Shown piece after piece: positions 9,597-20,417 of a DNA stretch of 64,000 bases. Within the stretch, counting starts at the first letter, position 1; each line of letters opens with the position of its first letter. The translations under genes were made by a program, and so were the position numbers. Origin of the DNA: Asaia platycodi JCM 25414. Lineage in GTDB: Bacteria > Pseudomonadota > Alphaproteobacteria > Acetobacterales > Acetobacteraceae. The notes beneath the pieces are model-generated. The model ran no database searches and had not been told where the DNA came from. It saw only the letters and a list, made by a program, of their open reading frames with translations. The stretch spans positions 1 to 64,000 of the forward strand of contig NZ_BAKW01000003.1 in NCBI RefSeq assembly GCF_000614545.1, read 5' to 3'.

Positions 9597-10841
9597 TCAG
9601 ATCACCAGACGATAGGGGTTTTGAACGATGTCGCGCAGCGTGTTCAGCCACTGGGCGCCCAGCGCCCCATCGACCGCACGATGATCGACGGAGAGCGTGG
9701 CCGTCATGACTGTCGCAACTGCCAGCTGATCTCCACGCACGACAGCGCGCTTTTCACCCGCCGCAATGGCCAGAATACCGGCCTGAGGCGGGTTGATGAT
9801 GGCCGAGAACTCGCGCACGCCGAACATTCCCATATTCGAGATCGAGAACGTACCGCCCTGAAACTCTTCCGGCTTCAGCTTGCCGTCGCGGGCACGCTTG
9901 GCCAGATCACGGGCCTCTGCACTGATCTCACGCAGCGATTTACGATCGGCCTGACGGATGATCGGGGTGATCAGACCATCGGGAATGGAAACCGCCATCG
10001 ATATGTCTATATCGGGGAAATGCAGTGTTTCGGCTTCGGTGAACTGCACGTTCAAACCGGGGCAGCTACGCAGGGCGAGCGCCACAGCTTGATCATCATG
10101 TCATTGACCGAGATCTTGAATTGCCCCTCGCCTTCGCTCGGCGAGGCAGCATTGAGCTGGCTGCGCAAAGCGAGCAGCGCGTCGAGTTCGATATCCACGG
10201 CCACGTAGAAATGCGGCACATTCTGCTTGGACTCGCTCAGGCGGCGCGCGATGACCTTGCGCATGGTCGAATTGGCAACGCGCTTGACCTCTGCCGGTGC
10301 GGCGATTGCGGCTTCGGCCTTCGCAGGCGCAGCGATCTGAGCGTTCTCGACATCGCGACGCAGGATACGGCCATTCGGGCCAGTGCCTTTACGCCAGACA
10401 GATTGAGCCCCTTTTTGGCGGCGATGCGGCGCGCGAGAGGCGAGGCAAAAACGCGCTTGCCTGCTACAGGAGCCGGGGCGGGCGTCGATGATGGCGTGGC
10501 AGGTGCCGGCGCTTGGAAGCCTCGTTCTGAGCGGCCGTCTGCGGGGCGGGCTGTGCCGCTTTCGCTGGAGCAGTCTCGGCGAGATCGGGCACTGCCTCGC
10601 CTTCTTCGACAAGAATGGCGATGGGGGAATTGATCTTCACCCCTTCGGTGCCTTCCGGCACGACGATACGGCCGAGAATGCCCTCATCGACGGCCTCGAC
10701 TTCCATCGTCGCCTTGTCGGTCTCGATCTCGGCAATCAGATCGCCGGACTTCACCTTGTCGCCTTCTTTCTTCAGCCAGCGCGAGACCGTACCTTCGGTC
10801 ATCGTGGGCGAAAGCGCGGGCATCAGGATATTGGTAGCCAT
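9597..10841 (-). CDS. pdhC: Dihydrolipoamide acetyltransferase E2 (three frame breaks)
   Basis: E2 core of the pyruvate dehydrogenase complex. The product is spread over three frames. The N-terminal lipoyl domain carries the lipoylated lysine in [12 protein letters not shown]. After an Ala/Pro linker comes the peripheral-subunit-binding domain ASPLARRIAAKKGLNLS, ending in GTGPNGRI. Last is the catalytic domain with the DHRAVDGA active-site motif. Breaks lie near 10505, 10395 and 10080. Each is cured by adding one G (AAGGCG read as AAGCG, GGG as GG, AAGGCT as AAGCT), giving 415 residues. Three identical-type losses in a gene with intact domains indicate read error rather than decay. Confidence 0.9.
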
Positions 10842-10853
10842 GGTCGCAGCCCC

Positions 10854-12200
10854 TCAGAACAGTTTGCGAACCGCGTCCACTACCCAGTCAGGCTGCGGAA
10901 GCGCATGTTTTTCGAGATTGGCAGCGTAGGGCAGCGGAATATCGAGACCGCAGACGCGCGCAGGCGGGGCATCGAGATAATCGAATGCCTGTTCACACGC
11001 CACGGTGCAGATCTCGGCGCCAATACCGGCCACGGGCCAGCCTTCCTCGACGGAGACGATGCGGCTCGTCTTCTTCACGCTGTTGATGATCGTCTCGGTA
11101 TCGAGCGGTCGGATCGTGCGGAGATTGATGACCTCGGCCTCGATCCCCTGCTCTGCCAGCTTCGCCGCAGCTTCAAGCGCCACACCGACCATGATCGAGA
11201 ACGCCACCAGCGTAACATCCTTGCCTTCACGTTCGATCTTCGCCTTGCCGATCGGCAGGATGAAATCCTCATCGACAGGGCACGGAAATTTCTGCCCGTA
11301 AAGGATCTCGTTTTCGAGCACGATGACCGGGTTCGGGTCGCGAATGGCCGCGCGCAGCAGACCCTTGGCGTCTTCAGACGACCAGGGAGCCACCACCTTC
11401 AGTCCCGGCACATGAGCATACCAGCTGGCATAGCACTGCGAATGCTGCGCGCCCACGCGGGCAGCTGCACCGTTCGGACCGCGGAACACGATGGGGCATC
11501 CCATCTGGCCACCCGACATGTAGAGCGTCTTGGCTGCCGAATTGATGATATGATCGACGGCCTGCATCGCAAAATTCATGGTCATGAATTCGACAATTGG
11601 CTTGAGACCCGCCAGCGCCGCTCCAACCGCCATGCCCGTGAAGCCATGCTCGGTGATCGGCGTATCGATAATGCGCCTTTCGCCAAATTCATCGAGCAGG
11701 CCCTGGCTGACCTTATAGGCGCCCTGATACTGCGCGACTTCCTCACCGAGCAGGAAGACATCGTCGTCACGGCGCAGCTCGGCGGCCATCGCATCGCGAA
11801 GCGCCTCACGAACGGTGATGACCGAGGTTTCTCCCCATTCACGATCCGGCGTTGCCACCAGCTCCTGCGGCTTCTGAGGGGCCTTTTCCTCAACAGCAGT
11901 CTGGGCTGGCGCGGTCTGGGCCGCTGCGGGACCGTTTTCGAGCGCCGAGATATCCTCGCCCTCTTCGGCGATGATCGCAATCTGCGTATTCACGGCAACG
12001 TTTTCAGAGCCTTCCGGCACCAGGATTTTCGCCATGATGCCGCTATCGACGGCCTCGACTTCCATCGTGGCCTTGTCAGTCTCGATCTCGGCGATCACAT
12101 CGCCCGAGTTGATCTTGTCACCCTGCTTTACCGTCCATTTGGAAAGCGTGCCTTCGGTCATGGTAGGCGAAAGAGCCGGCATGAGAACAGGAGCGGCCAT
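10854..12200 (-). CDS. pdhB: Pyruvate dehydrogenase E1 beta with lipoyl domain
   Basis: Beta subunit of the thiamine-diphosphate-dependent E1 component. Unlike enterobacterial E1, the 448-residue protein starts with a complete lipoyl domain (residues 1-80, lysine in [16 protein letters not shown]). An Ala/Pro/Gln linker and the E1-beta transketolase fold follow ([52 protein letters not shown]). The lipoyl fusion is a known alphaproteobacterial arrangement. It sits 3 bases after pdhA and 12 before pdhC, so the three are one transcription unit. The reading frame is intact. Confidence 0.96.
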   Translation of the reverse strand: MAAPVLMPALSPTMTEGTLSKWTVKQGDKINSGDVIAEIETDKATMEVEAVDSGIMAKILVPEGSENVAVNTQIAIIAEEGEDISALENGPAAAQTAPAQTAVEEKAPQKPQELVATPDREWGETSVITVREALRDAMAAELRRDDDVFLLGEEVAQYQGAYKVSQGLLDEFGERRIIDTPITEHGFTGMAVGAALAGLKPIVEFMTMNFAMQAVDHIINSAAKTLYMSGGQMGCPIVFRGPNGAAARVGAQHSQCYASWYAHVPGLKVVAPWSSEDAKGLLRAAIRDPNPVIVLENEILYGQKFPCPVDEDFILPIGKAKIEREGKDVTLVAFSIMVGVALEAAAKLAEQGIEAEVINLRTIRPLDTETIINSVKKTSRIVSVEEGWPVAGIGAEICTVACEQAFDYLDAPPARVCGLDIPLPYAANLEKHALPQPDWVVDAVRKLF

Positions 12201-12203
12201 AAC

Positions 12204-13225
12204 TTACGCCTCCACCAGAATATCGGTCCAAAGTTCGGAGAGATCGGGCTCGGGGCTGTTCTGGGCGAACTCGGCAGCGTCATTGACGATCTGCTTCACC
12301 TCGACATCGATCTCCTTGAACGTCTCGTCACTGGTGCCCTTTTCGGACAGCAGCTTGTGCAGCGCTTCGATCGGGTCTCGCGTGCGGCGCATCTCTTCGA
12401 CTTCTGAGCGGTCGCGGTAGCGTGCAGGATCGGACATCGAGTGACCGCGATAACGATAGGTTTCCATCTCCAGCAGGAAGGGCCCCTTACCCGCACGGCA
12501 ATGGGCGACGGCTTCCTGAGCGGCTTCATGCACCGCAAACAGATCCATACCGTCCACCTTGCGGCCGGGGATCTTCCAGGGGGCGCCGATCTCGGAGAGA
12601 TTATGAGCCGCAGCACTTGAGCGCTCGACGCTCGTGCCCATGCCGTAGCGGTTGTTCTCGATCACATAGATGCAGGGCAGCTTGTGCAGGGCGGCGAGAT
12701 TGAAGCTCTCATAGACTTGCCCCTGCTGGGCCGCACCCTCGCCGAAATAAGCCACGCCCACTTCATCGGTGCCACGGTATTTATTGGCAAATGCCAGACC
12801 CGTACCGATCGCCACCTGGGCCCCCACGATGCCATGACCGCCGTAGAAATTCTTCTCGCGCGAGAACATGTGCATCGACCCGCCCTTGCCGTGCGAATAA
12901 CCGTCCTTGCGACCGGTCAGCTCGGCCATCACGCCACCGGGCTCATGCCCATCATCAGCATATGGGCGTGATCGCGATAGGAGGTGACAATCTTGTCGCC
13001 TGGCTTCATGGCCAGAGACATGCCGACAATCACGGCTTCCTGACCGATATAGAGATGGCAGAACCCGCCGATGAGCCCCATGCCGTAAAGCTGTCCGGCT
13101 TTCTCTTCAAAACGGCGGAGCAACAGCATATCGCGATATGCCGTGCGAACGGTCTCCAATGGCAGGATCGGTCCGTTATGATCCGCGAGCGGCTGAGCCG
13201 CCCCCTTATGGGCTTTACCGGACAT
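12204..13225 (-). CDS. pdhA: Pyruvate dehydrogenase E1 alpha (frameshifted)
   Basis: Alpha subunit of E1, binding thiamine diphosphate and decarboxylating pyruvate. The start at 13225 (MSGKAHKGAAQP) has AGGAG eight bases upstream, so the open frame beyond it is not used. The N-terminal piece ends in HAHMLMMGMSP and stops near 12930. Adding one G to CCGG (MSPGGVMAELTGR) joins it to the rest, giving 340 residues. The second piece holds GGSMHMF, the cofactor motif YFGEGAAQQGQVYESFN with ENNRYGMGTS, and the phosphorylation-loop-like YRYRGHSMSDP. It is the first gene of the pdhABC-lpd-lipA-ratA block. Confidence 0.92.
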
Positions 13226-13329
13226 GCTGAGTATCTCCTGAGCCTGGCAGCTGCGACAAGCGCAATTCAGGGACCGGTATTTACCAGTCCCGTTGCGCAA
13301 GTCCACAACCTAAGCTGTTAATATGTGCG

Positions 13330-14241
13330 TTAGAGCGTCCCGAGAAGTCGGCGGGCAGCATGGCCGGGATCTTCTTCTCTCAACAGACTTTCGCCGACAA
13401 GGATGCCACTGGCGCCGACTTCGCCAACACGCTTCACATCTTCGAGGGTGCGAATACCGCTCTCGGAAACCAGAATGCGATCGGGGGGCACAAGCGGGGC
13501 GAGTCTGGCCGTCGTTTCCAGATCGGTCACAAGACTGCGCAGATTGCGATTATTGATACCGATCAGCGAGGTATCGAGTGCCAGCGCGCGATTGAGCTCC
13601 GCCTCATCATGCACTTCACAAAGCACATCGAGATCGAGCCCGCGCGCCAGGGCAATCAGCTCCGCAGCTTCTGCATCGGTCAGAGCGGACAGAATGATGA
13701 GAATGCAATCGGCGCCAATCAGACGGCTCTCATGCACCTGCCAGGGGTCCAGAATGAAGTCCTTGCGCAGGATCGGCAGCGGGCAAGCTTCCTTGACCGC
13801 CTTGAGATCTTCGATCGAGCCATGGAAGCACGACCCTTCGGTCAGAACCGAAAGACAGATCGCTCCGGCTGCCTCATAGGCTTTCGCGATCGCAACCGGA
13901 TCGTAATCGGGCCGCAGAACACCCGCAGAGGGCGACGCTTTTTTTATCTCCGCGATCAGTCCGACACGCTGATCGGCAGCCATCTGCTTGAGCGCCTGGC
14001 CGAAGCCACGCGTCGGGACATTGACCTCACGCGCGCGCGCCGTGATCTCCTTGAGGGGCATGATGAGCGAGCGCTGCTCGACATCAATGCGGGTACGCGC
14101 ACAGATGCGGGCCAGCACGTCGGGCATGTCGCGCCCCGATACGGGAAGAGCGGTATCTTCCTGCACGATCGTGCCCGGCACCTGCACATCCGGATAACCG
14201 GAAGGCGTGTCATGAGTCGGTGTGGACGATTGATCGGTCAT
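13330..14241 (-). CDS. trpC: Indole-3-glycerol phosphate synthase
   Basis: TIM-barrel enzyme closing the indole ring in tryptophan synthesis. The 303-residue protein has the family's catalytic segments: GLIAEIKKASPSAGVLRPDYDP, AICLSVLTEGSCFHGS, LPILRKDFILDPWQV, LIGINNRNL and LVSESGI. It is about 35 residues longer at the N-terminus than usual. The ATG at 14241 is nevertheless supported: AGGA lies six bases upstream and the codon overlaps the trpD stop (ATGA). An internal ATG at 14127 lacks a ribosome site. It is the last gene of the trpEGDC cluster here; trpF, trpB and trpA are not in the window. Confidence 0.94.
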   Translation of the reverse strand: MTDQSSTPTHDTPSGYPDVQVPGTIVQEDTALPVSGRDMPDVLARICARTRIDVEQRSLIMPLKEITARAREVNVPTRGFGQALKQMAADQRVGLIAEIKKASPSAGVLRPDYDPVAIAKAYEAAGAICLSVLTEGSCFHGSIEDLKAVKEACPLPILRKDFILDPWQVHESRLIGADCILIILSALTDAEAAELIALARGLDLDVLCEVHDEAELNRALALDTSLIGINNRNLRSLVTDLETTARLAPLVPPDRILVSESGIRTLEDVKRVGEVGASGILVGESLLREEDPGHAARRLLGTL

Positions 14242-15370
14242 GTTAATCCTGACGTGTGGATCAAAGAGGATGAGCGAACCGGCTCGGCAGGTAGACGAGT
14301 GCTCTGGAGAGAACTCCCCTGCTGGGCATGAACGAGTGCTGAGAGAGCAAGTCCGCTATCAATGGCGTTTGCCGCGATTTCGATATTTCTGCAAAGAAGA
14401 GTGGGGACGATGGTACCGTTTTCAAGAATGGTCGAGCGTCCGCTAACATGCAGAGCGACAGCCGCATTCAAAAGCACGGTATCGCGATAAGCCCCCTCCT
14501 GACCGGAAAGCATATCGAGCAGCTTGCCGGCATTATGGGCGGGATCCCCCCCGGCAATGTCGGCGATTGGCCGACGCGCCAGGCCCGCCATATCGGGTGT
14601 CAGCACAAGCTCGAGAAAGCGCCCCTCGTCCCAGGCGCGGATATGAGACACGCCGGCGAGCGTGATCTCGTCGCTCCCGCCGAAATCGGTTTCGCCATGC
14701 ACTGCCCAGACACGCTCGGCACCAAGCGATGCCATGGTCTCGACCACAGGCGCAGCCAGCGCTCGTCATAGATCCCGATCATCTGGCGACGCACCTGCGC
14801 CGGATTGCAGAGCGGGCCGATGAGGTTGAAAATAGTACGAAAGCCGAGGGTCGTTCTTACCGGGGCGGCAAAGCGCATGGCAGGGTGATGCAGCGGTGCT
14901 GCCAGAAAAGCCAGATGCTCGTCACGCAGACGTCTGGCCTGCTCCTCAAGATCGTCACAGGGCGCAATACCGAGCGCCATAAGCGTATCCGTGGCACCGG
15001 AACGAGACGAAAGCGCGCGATTGCCATGTTTGGCAACCGGCACGCCCAGCCCGGCCAGCACAAAGGCCACAGCCGTTGATACATTGAGCGTACCAAGCCC
15101 ATCCCCGCCCGTTCCGCAGACATCCATCGCGTCTTCGGGCGCAAAAGGCAGGCTGGTCATGCAGGCACGAACGGCCCGCACGGCGCCACTCAACTCATCG
15201 ACCGTTTCACCTCTCAGCCTGAGCGCCATCAGGATCGCGGCGAGTTGTTCGGCAGGAACATTTCCCTGCATGATCTGGGTAAAAAGAACTTCGGTCTCTT
15301 CCCGGGTCAGCCGCCTGCCCTCGGCCAGATGACGCAGCGTCCCGGTCACGCTGCCTGCATTGGTTTCCAT
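14238..15370 (-). CDS. trpD: Anthranilate phosphoribosyltransferase (frameshifted)
   Basis: Transfers phosphoribose from PRPP to anthranilate. The N-terminal piece shows DVCGTGGDGLGTLNVST and KHGNRALSSRSGATD, the PRPP and anthranilate binding elements, and FNLIGPLCNPA. It breaks near 14755 at the end of IGIYDERWL. Adding one G (CTGGCGCC read as CTGCGCC) joins it to VVETMASLGAERVWAVHG, giving 377 residues. The start directly follows the trpG stop and the end overlaps trpC by four bases. The C-terminal 50 residues diverge somewhat from typical TrpD. Confidence 0.92.
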
Positions 15371-15967
15371 TCAGGCCGCTTGCCTTTTCTGACGCGCAGC
15401 CCGGGCGATATTGAGAAAATTCGCGAGCATCATCTGACCGTCTTCCGAAGCGATGCTCTCGGGATGGAACTGAACCCCGTGTACGGGAAGCGTTCGATGA
15501 CGGACCCCCATCACCACGCCGTCTGTCGAGCGGGCGTTGACGATCAGACTGTCGGGAATCGTCTCTGGAGCGAGTGTCAGGCTGTGATAGCGCGTTGCCT
15601 GGGTCGGGCTCGCAAGCCCCTGAAACACGCCGGTGCCGTCGTGAGAAATGGCATCGACCTTGCCATGCATCGGGCGCGGCGCGCGCACAACACTGGCACC
15701 GAACACCTGACCGATGGCCTGATGACCAAGGCAGACCCCGAGAACCGGGATAGTCGGGGCTGCAGCCTCGATCAGCGCGCAGCAGATTCCTGCCTCATTG
15801 GGGGAACACGGACCAGGCGAAATCACGATCGCCTCTGGCTTCATGGCCATCGCCTCCCCGACGCTCAGCGCATCGTTGCGCCAGACCTCGCAGGCTTCGC
15901 CCAGCGCCCCGAAATGATGGACGAGGTTGAACGTGAAACTGTCGTAGTTGTCGATCAGCAATATCAT
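15371..15967 (-). CDS. trpG: Anthranilate synthase glutamine amidotransferase
   Basis: Class I glutamine amidotransferase of 198 residues providing ammonia to TrpE. The triad is visible: nucleophile cysteine in GVCLGHQAIGQ near residue 80, and His-Glu in GVQFHPESIASE near residue 170. The N-terminus MILLIDNYDSFTFNLVHHF and the oxyanion-loop ISPGPCSPNEAG are typical of TrpG/PabA. In some bacteria one subunit serves both anthranilate and aminodeoxychorismate synthases; the position between trpE and trpD favours the former. The trpD ATG follows its stop with no gap. Confidence 0.95.
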   Translation of the reverse strand: MILLIDNYDSFTFNLVHHFGALGEACEVWRNDALSVGEAMAMKPEAIVISPGPCSPNEAGICCALIEAAAPTIPVLGVCLGHQAIGQVFGASVVRAPRPMHGKVDAISHDGTGVFQGLASPTQATRYHSLTLAPETIPDSLIVNARSTDGVVMGVRHRTLPVHGVQFHPESIASEDGQMMLANFLNIARAARQKRQAA

Positions 15968-16008
15968 GGCATCAAGATGGCGTCGTCTGGGGTGAAGGTC
16001 AAATCCGG

Positions 16009-17480
16009 TTACATTCCGACGCCATCGCTGGCCTGCTGAACTGCCAGCTCGGCGGCGCGAAAAATGGCGCGCGATTTGTGACGCGTCTCCATCTCCTCGC
16101 TCGCCGGGTCGCTATCGGCAACGACACCGCAACCGGCCTGCACATACATCCGCCCCTTGTTCAGAATCGCCATGCGCAAGCCTATACAGGTATCCATGTC
16201 GCCGTCGGCGCCGATATAGCCGATACAGCCCGAGTATGGGCCGCGACGGGTCACTTCCAGCTCGTCGATGATTTCCATAGCCCTGATCTTAGGGGCACCC
16301 GTCAATGTTCCCGCAGGAAACGCGGCAGAGAGCGCGTCGAGAGCATCGCATTCAGGACGAATCACGCCCTGAACCGTCGATGAGATATGCATCACATGAC
16401 TATAACGCTCGACCACAAAGGACGACGGTACCGTCACCGAGCCCATGCGCGCCACACGACCCACATCGTTACGGCCCAGATCGATCAGCATAAGATGCTC
16501 GGCGCGCTCCTTCTGATCGGCCAGAAGCTCCGCTTCGAGACGCTCGTCGGCCTCGCGATCGACACCGCGTGGCCGTGTTCCGGCCAGAGGACGCACGGTG
16601 ACCGCTCCTTCGCGCAGACGCACGAGAATCTCGGGCGAGGAACCGACGAGCGAGAACCCGTCCATTTCGACCAGAAAAAGGAACGGCGCCGGATTAACCC
16701 GGCGCAGGGAGCGATAAAGCGCCAGAGGCGGTAGAGGGAAATCGGTCTCGAAACGCTGACTGGGCACGACCTGAAAGGCGTCGCCTGCAGCAATATAGTC
16801 CTGCGCCTTGCGCACCTTGTCCATGAACGCTTCAGACGAAACCGACGAGACAGGGGCGGCAAGTTCTGAGCCTTGGCCAGAGATGGCGGCTTGTCGAGCG
16901 GAGCCGCGACCAACGCCGTGCGCGCCCGGTCGAGCAATGCCTGAGCGGAGTGTCGCGATAATCCGCCCTCGCGCATCGGTACGGCGAGATAAAGCTCGTC
17001 GCGCACCGAATCGAACACGGCAAACAGGCTCGGGCGCATCATCACGCCATCGGGCAGGTTCAGATCGTCCGGTGGTGCGTCGGGAAGCACCTCCATCTGA
17101 CGCACCATGTCATAGCCGAGATAACCGAAGACGCCCCCGATCATGGTCGGCAGGCCCTCCGGCAGGTCAGCCCGGCTTTCCTCAATCAACTGGCGCAAAG
17201 AGATCAGGGGCTTGTCGGCGCTTTCCGCAAACACGGAGCCCGGCTCGAACGGTGCCGCATTGACCGATGCCACGCCATGAGCGCAGCGCCAGACCAGATC
17301 GGGAAGCAGGGCTATGACGGAGTAACGCCCTCTTGTCGCCCCCCCTTCGACGCTTTCGAAAAGCAGACGATAGGGACGCCCCTCACCCGATTGCGGCACA
17401 AGAGACGAGAGCTTCATGAAGGCCGAGACTGGCGTAAGCAGATCGGCGGCCTCAATGCTGTAGAGAAACTCGGTCGTCAT
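16009..17480 (-). CDS. trpE: Anthranilate synthase component I (frameshifted)
   Basis: Chorismate-using synthase catalysing the first step of tryptophan synthesis. The first piece begins MTTEFLYSIEAADLLTPV and has the N-terminal LLFESVEGG element linked to tryptophan feedback binding. The frame breaks near 16845 in NLPPLS. Adding one T restores AFMDKVRKAQDYIAAGDAFQVV and the catalytic half with RPLAGTRPRG, HLMLIDLGRNDVGRVA, FPAGTLTGAPK and CIGLRMAI. Repaired length is 490 residues. The start overlaps the ppiD stop (ATGA). No trp leader peptide or attenuator is visible, since the gene follows ppiD without a gap. Confidence 0.93.
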
Positions 17481-19396
17481 GGCTGTCCTGCCACATCGCT
17501 CATGACCTGCTGCAGGACCGCCATGTTGGGAACCGGCTTTATCTCGCTTTCAAGACTACGCACGAAAACCTGCGGCACATCGGACTGAAGCGTCTGTTCG
17601 AGCTGCCCCTGCATGTTATCGCGCAGTGGTTTCGTGCTCTCGGGGCTGGCTGCCTCGGTACCCTTCACGGTGAAGACGTACACTGTGTCACCTACGGCGA
17701 TCATGCCGGTCTTGTCCGGTGCCGTTGCAAAAATCTCGGAGAGCAGCGCCGAGGGCAGGCCCTCGTTCTGAATTCTCGAAATCAGAAGATCTTTCTGCAT
17801 CGCGACTGCATCGGTCGTGCCCGCAACAGCCTTTTCGAGACCGCCCGATTTACGTGCCGCGAGCATGATCGTCGTGGCCCGCTCATCGGCCTGATGCATC
17901 TGCTGGGCCTTTAGCCAGTCATGCCCGACCTGCTCGCGCACACTTTCATAAGATTTCACGTGACCGGGCTCGATCGAGTCAACAAGCACCGCAAAGCCGC
18001 TATTGGCTGGCCCGTTGATAAGGGTCGGCTTCTCGCCCTTCTTCTGGGTGAAGATACGAGCGATGATCGCCTTGCGCGTGGCATCATCACCCGGCAACGG
18101 CGCCACCTCGCCATCTTTCGTCAGACCTTGGACATCGAGCGATCCCTGCGCAGGAACAGCGCCCAGATCGGTCGGCACCTGCTCGAGATCGGCACTCCCG
18201 GCAATGGCATCCTGTAGCGAGGCAAAACGCTGGGCCAGAAGCTGAGGCGCCTGCGAGCGGGCGATTTCGTCACGTATCTCGCCCTTGGCCTGTTCGAACT
18301 CCGTCTTGTGCGGCGGGGTGATGACCGTCACACGGAAAACGACCCAACCTGTCGGTGTCTCGACAGGCCCCTCAACCGTATTGGCAGAGGCTGCAAAAGC
18401 CGCTTTGGCCAGCTCGGGGCTCGGAATATCGATTTCGCGGGCATGCGGGAAAGAAACCGAGGCCGCTGCAGGATTGCTTTTCTGGATCGCATCCCAGTCC
18501 GGGTTGCTTTTCCACGACGCCGCCAAGGCCTGGGCGGCGTCGTGCCCCTGAACGGTCAGGACCTCGATATCGCGTGTCTCGGGCACATTATATTTCTGGC
18601 TCTCGAAATCATAAAGCTGCCTAAGCTGCGCATCGGGCACAACCAGACTGCGGGCAACGCTATCGGGCGAAAGCAGAATGATCTTGGCATGACGATATTC
18701 AGCCGAGCGATATTGCGCCTGATGATTGTCGTAGAAGCGACGAAGCTGAGCCTCCTCCGCAGCCGCCGGAACCGTCACGCTTGCGCTGTCCAGACGCAGC
18801 AGATCAGTCTTGTACTGGCGCGTGTTGTAGGCAAGCAGTTGATCGAGCACCGCAGAGGGCACGACCATCGTCTTACCCAGCCCTTCGAGCAGATCGCGGG
18901 CGCCGAGCTCATCGCGCACCGAGTCGAGGAACGGGCGCTCTGCAAGACCAAGCTGCTTGAGCTTTGCGTCGAAGATCTTGCGATCGAAACGACCGTCAGT
19001 CCCTTGGAAAACGCGGTACCCGAAAATTTCCTGACGCACGAGCGCGTCGGGAACCTTCATTCCATTGCGATCGGCAAGAGCCAGAACCTCGTTCTGCGCC
19101 AGGAGACGCTGCAGCACGCTCTGGGCCACTTCACGCCGCACGGCGGGCGTAAGCTGAGTGGGATCGGCCACACCCATCTGCTGGGCAACTGCAGGGAGCT
19201 GATTGCGAATGCTGCGGTCCAGATCCTGCGCGCTGATCCGGCGCGTCCCGATCGTAGCCACCGTGTCGGCCTGGCTGCCATTATAGGTTCCCAGCATGTC
19301 GCCCACACCCCATCCCACGAAAGCGAGAAAAATGAGGAGCGCGATAAGACGCCCGATCCAGGAATCGACAACAAAATGCCGCAAAGTCGAAATCAT
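17477..19396 (-). CDS. ppiD: PpiD-like periplasmic peptidyl-prolyl isomerase
   Basis: A 639-residue SurA/PpiD-type folding chaperone anchored in the inner membrane. A single N-terminal span (WIGRLIALLIFLAFVGWGVG, residues 14-33) is followed by a long SurA-like helical chaperone domain (TRRISAQDLDRSIRNQLPA, then an FLDSVRDELGARDLLEGL element) and a central parvulin-like domain around residues 260-370, ending near GWVVFRVTVITPP. The parvulin core looks divergent, so isomerase activity is not assured. It starts the ppiD-trpEGDC run and overlaps trpE by four bases. This ppiD-trpE linkage is seen in other alphaproteobacteria. Confidence 0.85.
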   Translation of the reverse strand: MISTLRHFVVDSWIGRLIALLIFLAFVGWGVGDMLGTYNGSQADTVATIGTRRISAQDLDRSIRNQLPAVAQQMGVADPTQLTPAVRREVAQSVLQRLLAQNEVLALADRNGMKVPDALVRQEIFGYRVFQGTDGRFDRKIFDAKLKQLGLAERPFLDSVRDELGARDLLEGLGKTMVVPSAVLDQLLAYNTRQYKTDLLRLDSASVTVPAAAEEAQLRRFYDNHQAQYRSAEYRHAKIILLSPDSVARSLVVPDAQLRQLYDFESQKYNVPETRDIEVLTVQGHDAAQALAASWKSNPDWDAIQKSNPAAASVSFPHAREIDIPSPELAKAAFAASANTVEGPVETPTGWVVFRVTVITPPHKTEFEQAKGEIRDEIARSQAPQLLAQRFASLQDAIAGSADLEQVPTDLGAVPAQGSLDVQGLTKDGEVAPLPGDDATRKAIIARIFTQKKGEKPTLINGPANSGFAVLVDSIEPGHVKSYESVREQVGHDWLKAQQMHQADERATTIMLAARKSGGLEKAVAGTTDAVAMQKDLLISRIQNEGLPSALLSEIFATAPDKTGMIAVGDTVYVFTVKGTEAASPESTKPLRDNMQGQLEQTLQSDVPQVFVRSLESEIKPVPNMAVLQQVMSDVAGQP

Positions 19397-19633
19397 ACGC
19401 GCTTGAGATCCGCAATTCGCCAGAGATTGAAGGACAGGACCATAGTAGCAGACGCCCTCCTTGACCAGACGGCGCCCCTGATCGTCACCCCACGAGGAGC
19501 CGCGCGCCCGGCGCCATCACAAAAGCTGTGATACAACTGACAGGAAGATGATGCGTATTACCGGGTTATCCCCTGTCCGGCTCGCAAAGACCTGAGCTAT
19601 GCAGGTCCATCGCCGGGTAATGGAGAGACCGTC

Positions 19634-20383
19634 ATGCGCCAGATGATTATGGGCAACTGGAAGATGCACGGCCTGCGCGAGGCAGGCACCGATCTCGCAA
19701 GCGAGATCACGGCAGCCATCGGCCCGATCCTTGCGACGCGCGATGTCGTCCTGGCACCCCCCTTCACGCTTCTGGGTCACCTCGCCCCGCTTCTGAGCGA
19801 AAATGGTATCGGTCTTGGCGCCCAGGATTGTCATGCAGAGATTGAAGGCGCCTATACAGGCGACATCTCTGCCGCAATGCTCGCCGATCTGGGCGTGAGC
19901 CATGTCATTCTTGGCCATTCTGAACGACGCGAGCATCATCACGAATATAATGCGCTCATCAGACGCAAGGTGCGTCGCGCCCGTGAGTACGGACTCTGCC
20001 CCGTCGTCTGCGTTGGCGAGAGCGGTCGCCAGAAGGAAGAGAACCTCGCAGAATCCTGGCTAACCAAGCAGATCGTCGAATGCCTGCCGCCGGAATTCGA
20101 TGGCATACTGGCCTATGAGCCGATCTGGGCGATAGGCACCGGCAAAGCGGCAACGGAGCAGGATATCGAATCGCGCCTCGCTTTCCTGCATGACGCGCTC
20201 TCGCGTCATCTGGAAACGGATGACAAATCGACGCGTGTCCTGTATGGCGGCTCAGTCAAGCCCGAAGATGCCGCGTCCATCCTCGCTGTTCCCGGTGTGG
20301 GGGGCGTGCTCGTCGGCGGGTCCAGCCTGTCTGCCAGATCATTTCTCGGCATTGCGCAGGCCGGGCTTCCGTCGGCGTCCTGA
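19634..20383 (+). CDS. tpiA: Triose-phosphate isomerase
   Basis: Interconverts dihydroxyacetone phosphate and glyceraldehyde 3-phosphate. The 249-residue protein has all catalytic elements: the lysine in MGNWKMHG, the histidine in ILGHSERREHH near residue 95, the glutamate in LAYEPIWAIGTGKAA near residue 165 with its flexible loop, and the phosphate-binding YGGSVKPEDA and GVLVGGSSL segments. GGAGAGACCGTC precedes the ATG. It opens a plus-strand run (tpiA, secG, pyrG, kdsA) and is divergent from ppiD across 237 bases that should contain both promoters. Confidence 0.96.
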   Translation: MRQMIMGNWKMHGLREAGTDLASEITAAIGPILATRDVVLAPPFTLLGHLAPLLSENGIGLGAQDCHAEIEGAYTGDISAAMLADLGVSHVILGHSERREHHHEYNALIRRKVRRAREYGLCPVVCVGESGRQKEENLAESWLTKQIVECLPPEFDGILAYEPIWAIGTGKAATEQDIESRLAFLHDALSRHLETDDKSTRVLYGGSVKPEDAASILAVPGVGGVLVGGSSLSARSFLGIAQAGLPSAS

Positions 20384-20417
20384 CGGCATATTTATCGTGT
20401 TTACCTGAAAGCCGGAC

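Noticed and set aside
8712-10208. A 498-codon plus-strand frame
   Set aside because: Antisense to lpd and pdhC; composition (Arg/Asp/His-rich) is that of a shadow frame.
10488-12407. A 639-codon open frame on the plus strand
   Set aside because: It lies antisense to pdhC and pdhB, has no domain, and its length simply reflects the GC-rich codon pattern of the genes on the other strand.
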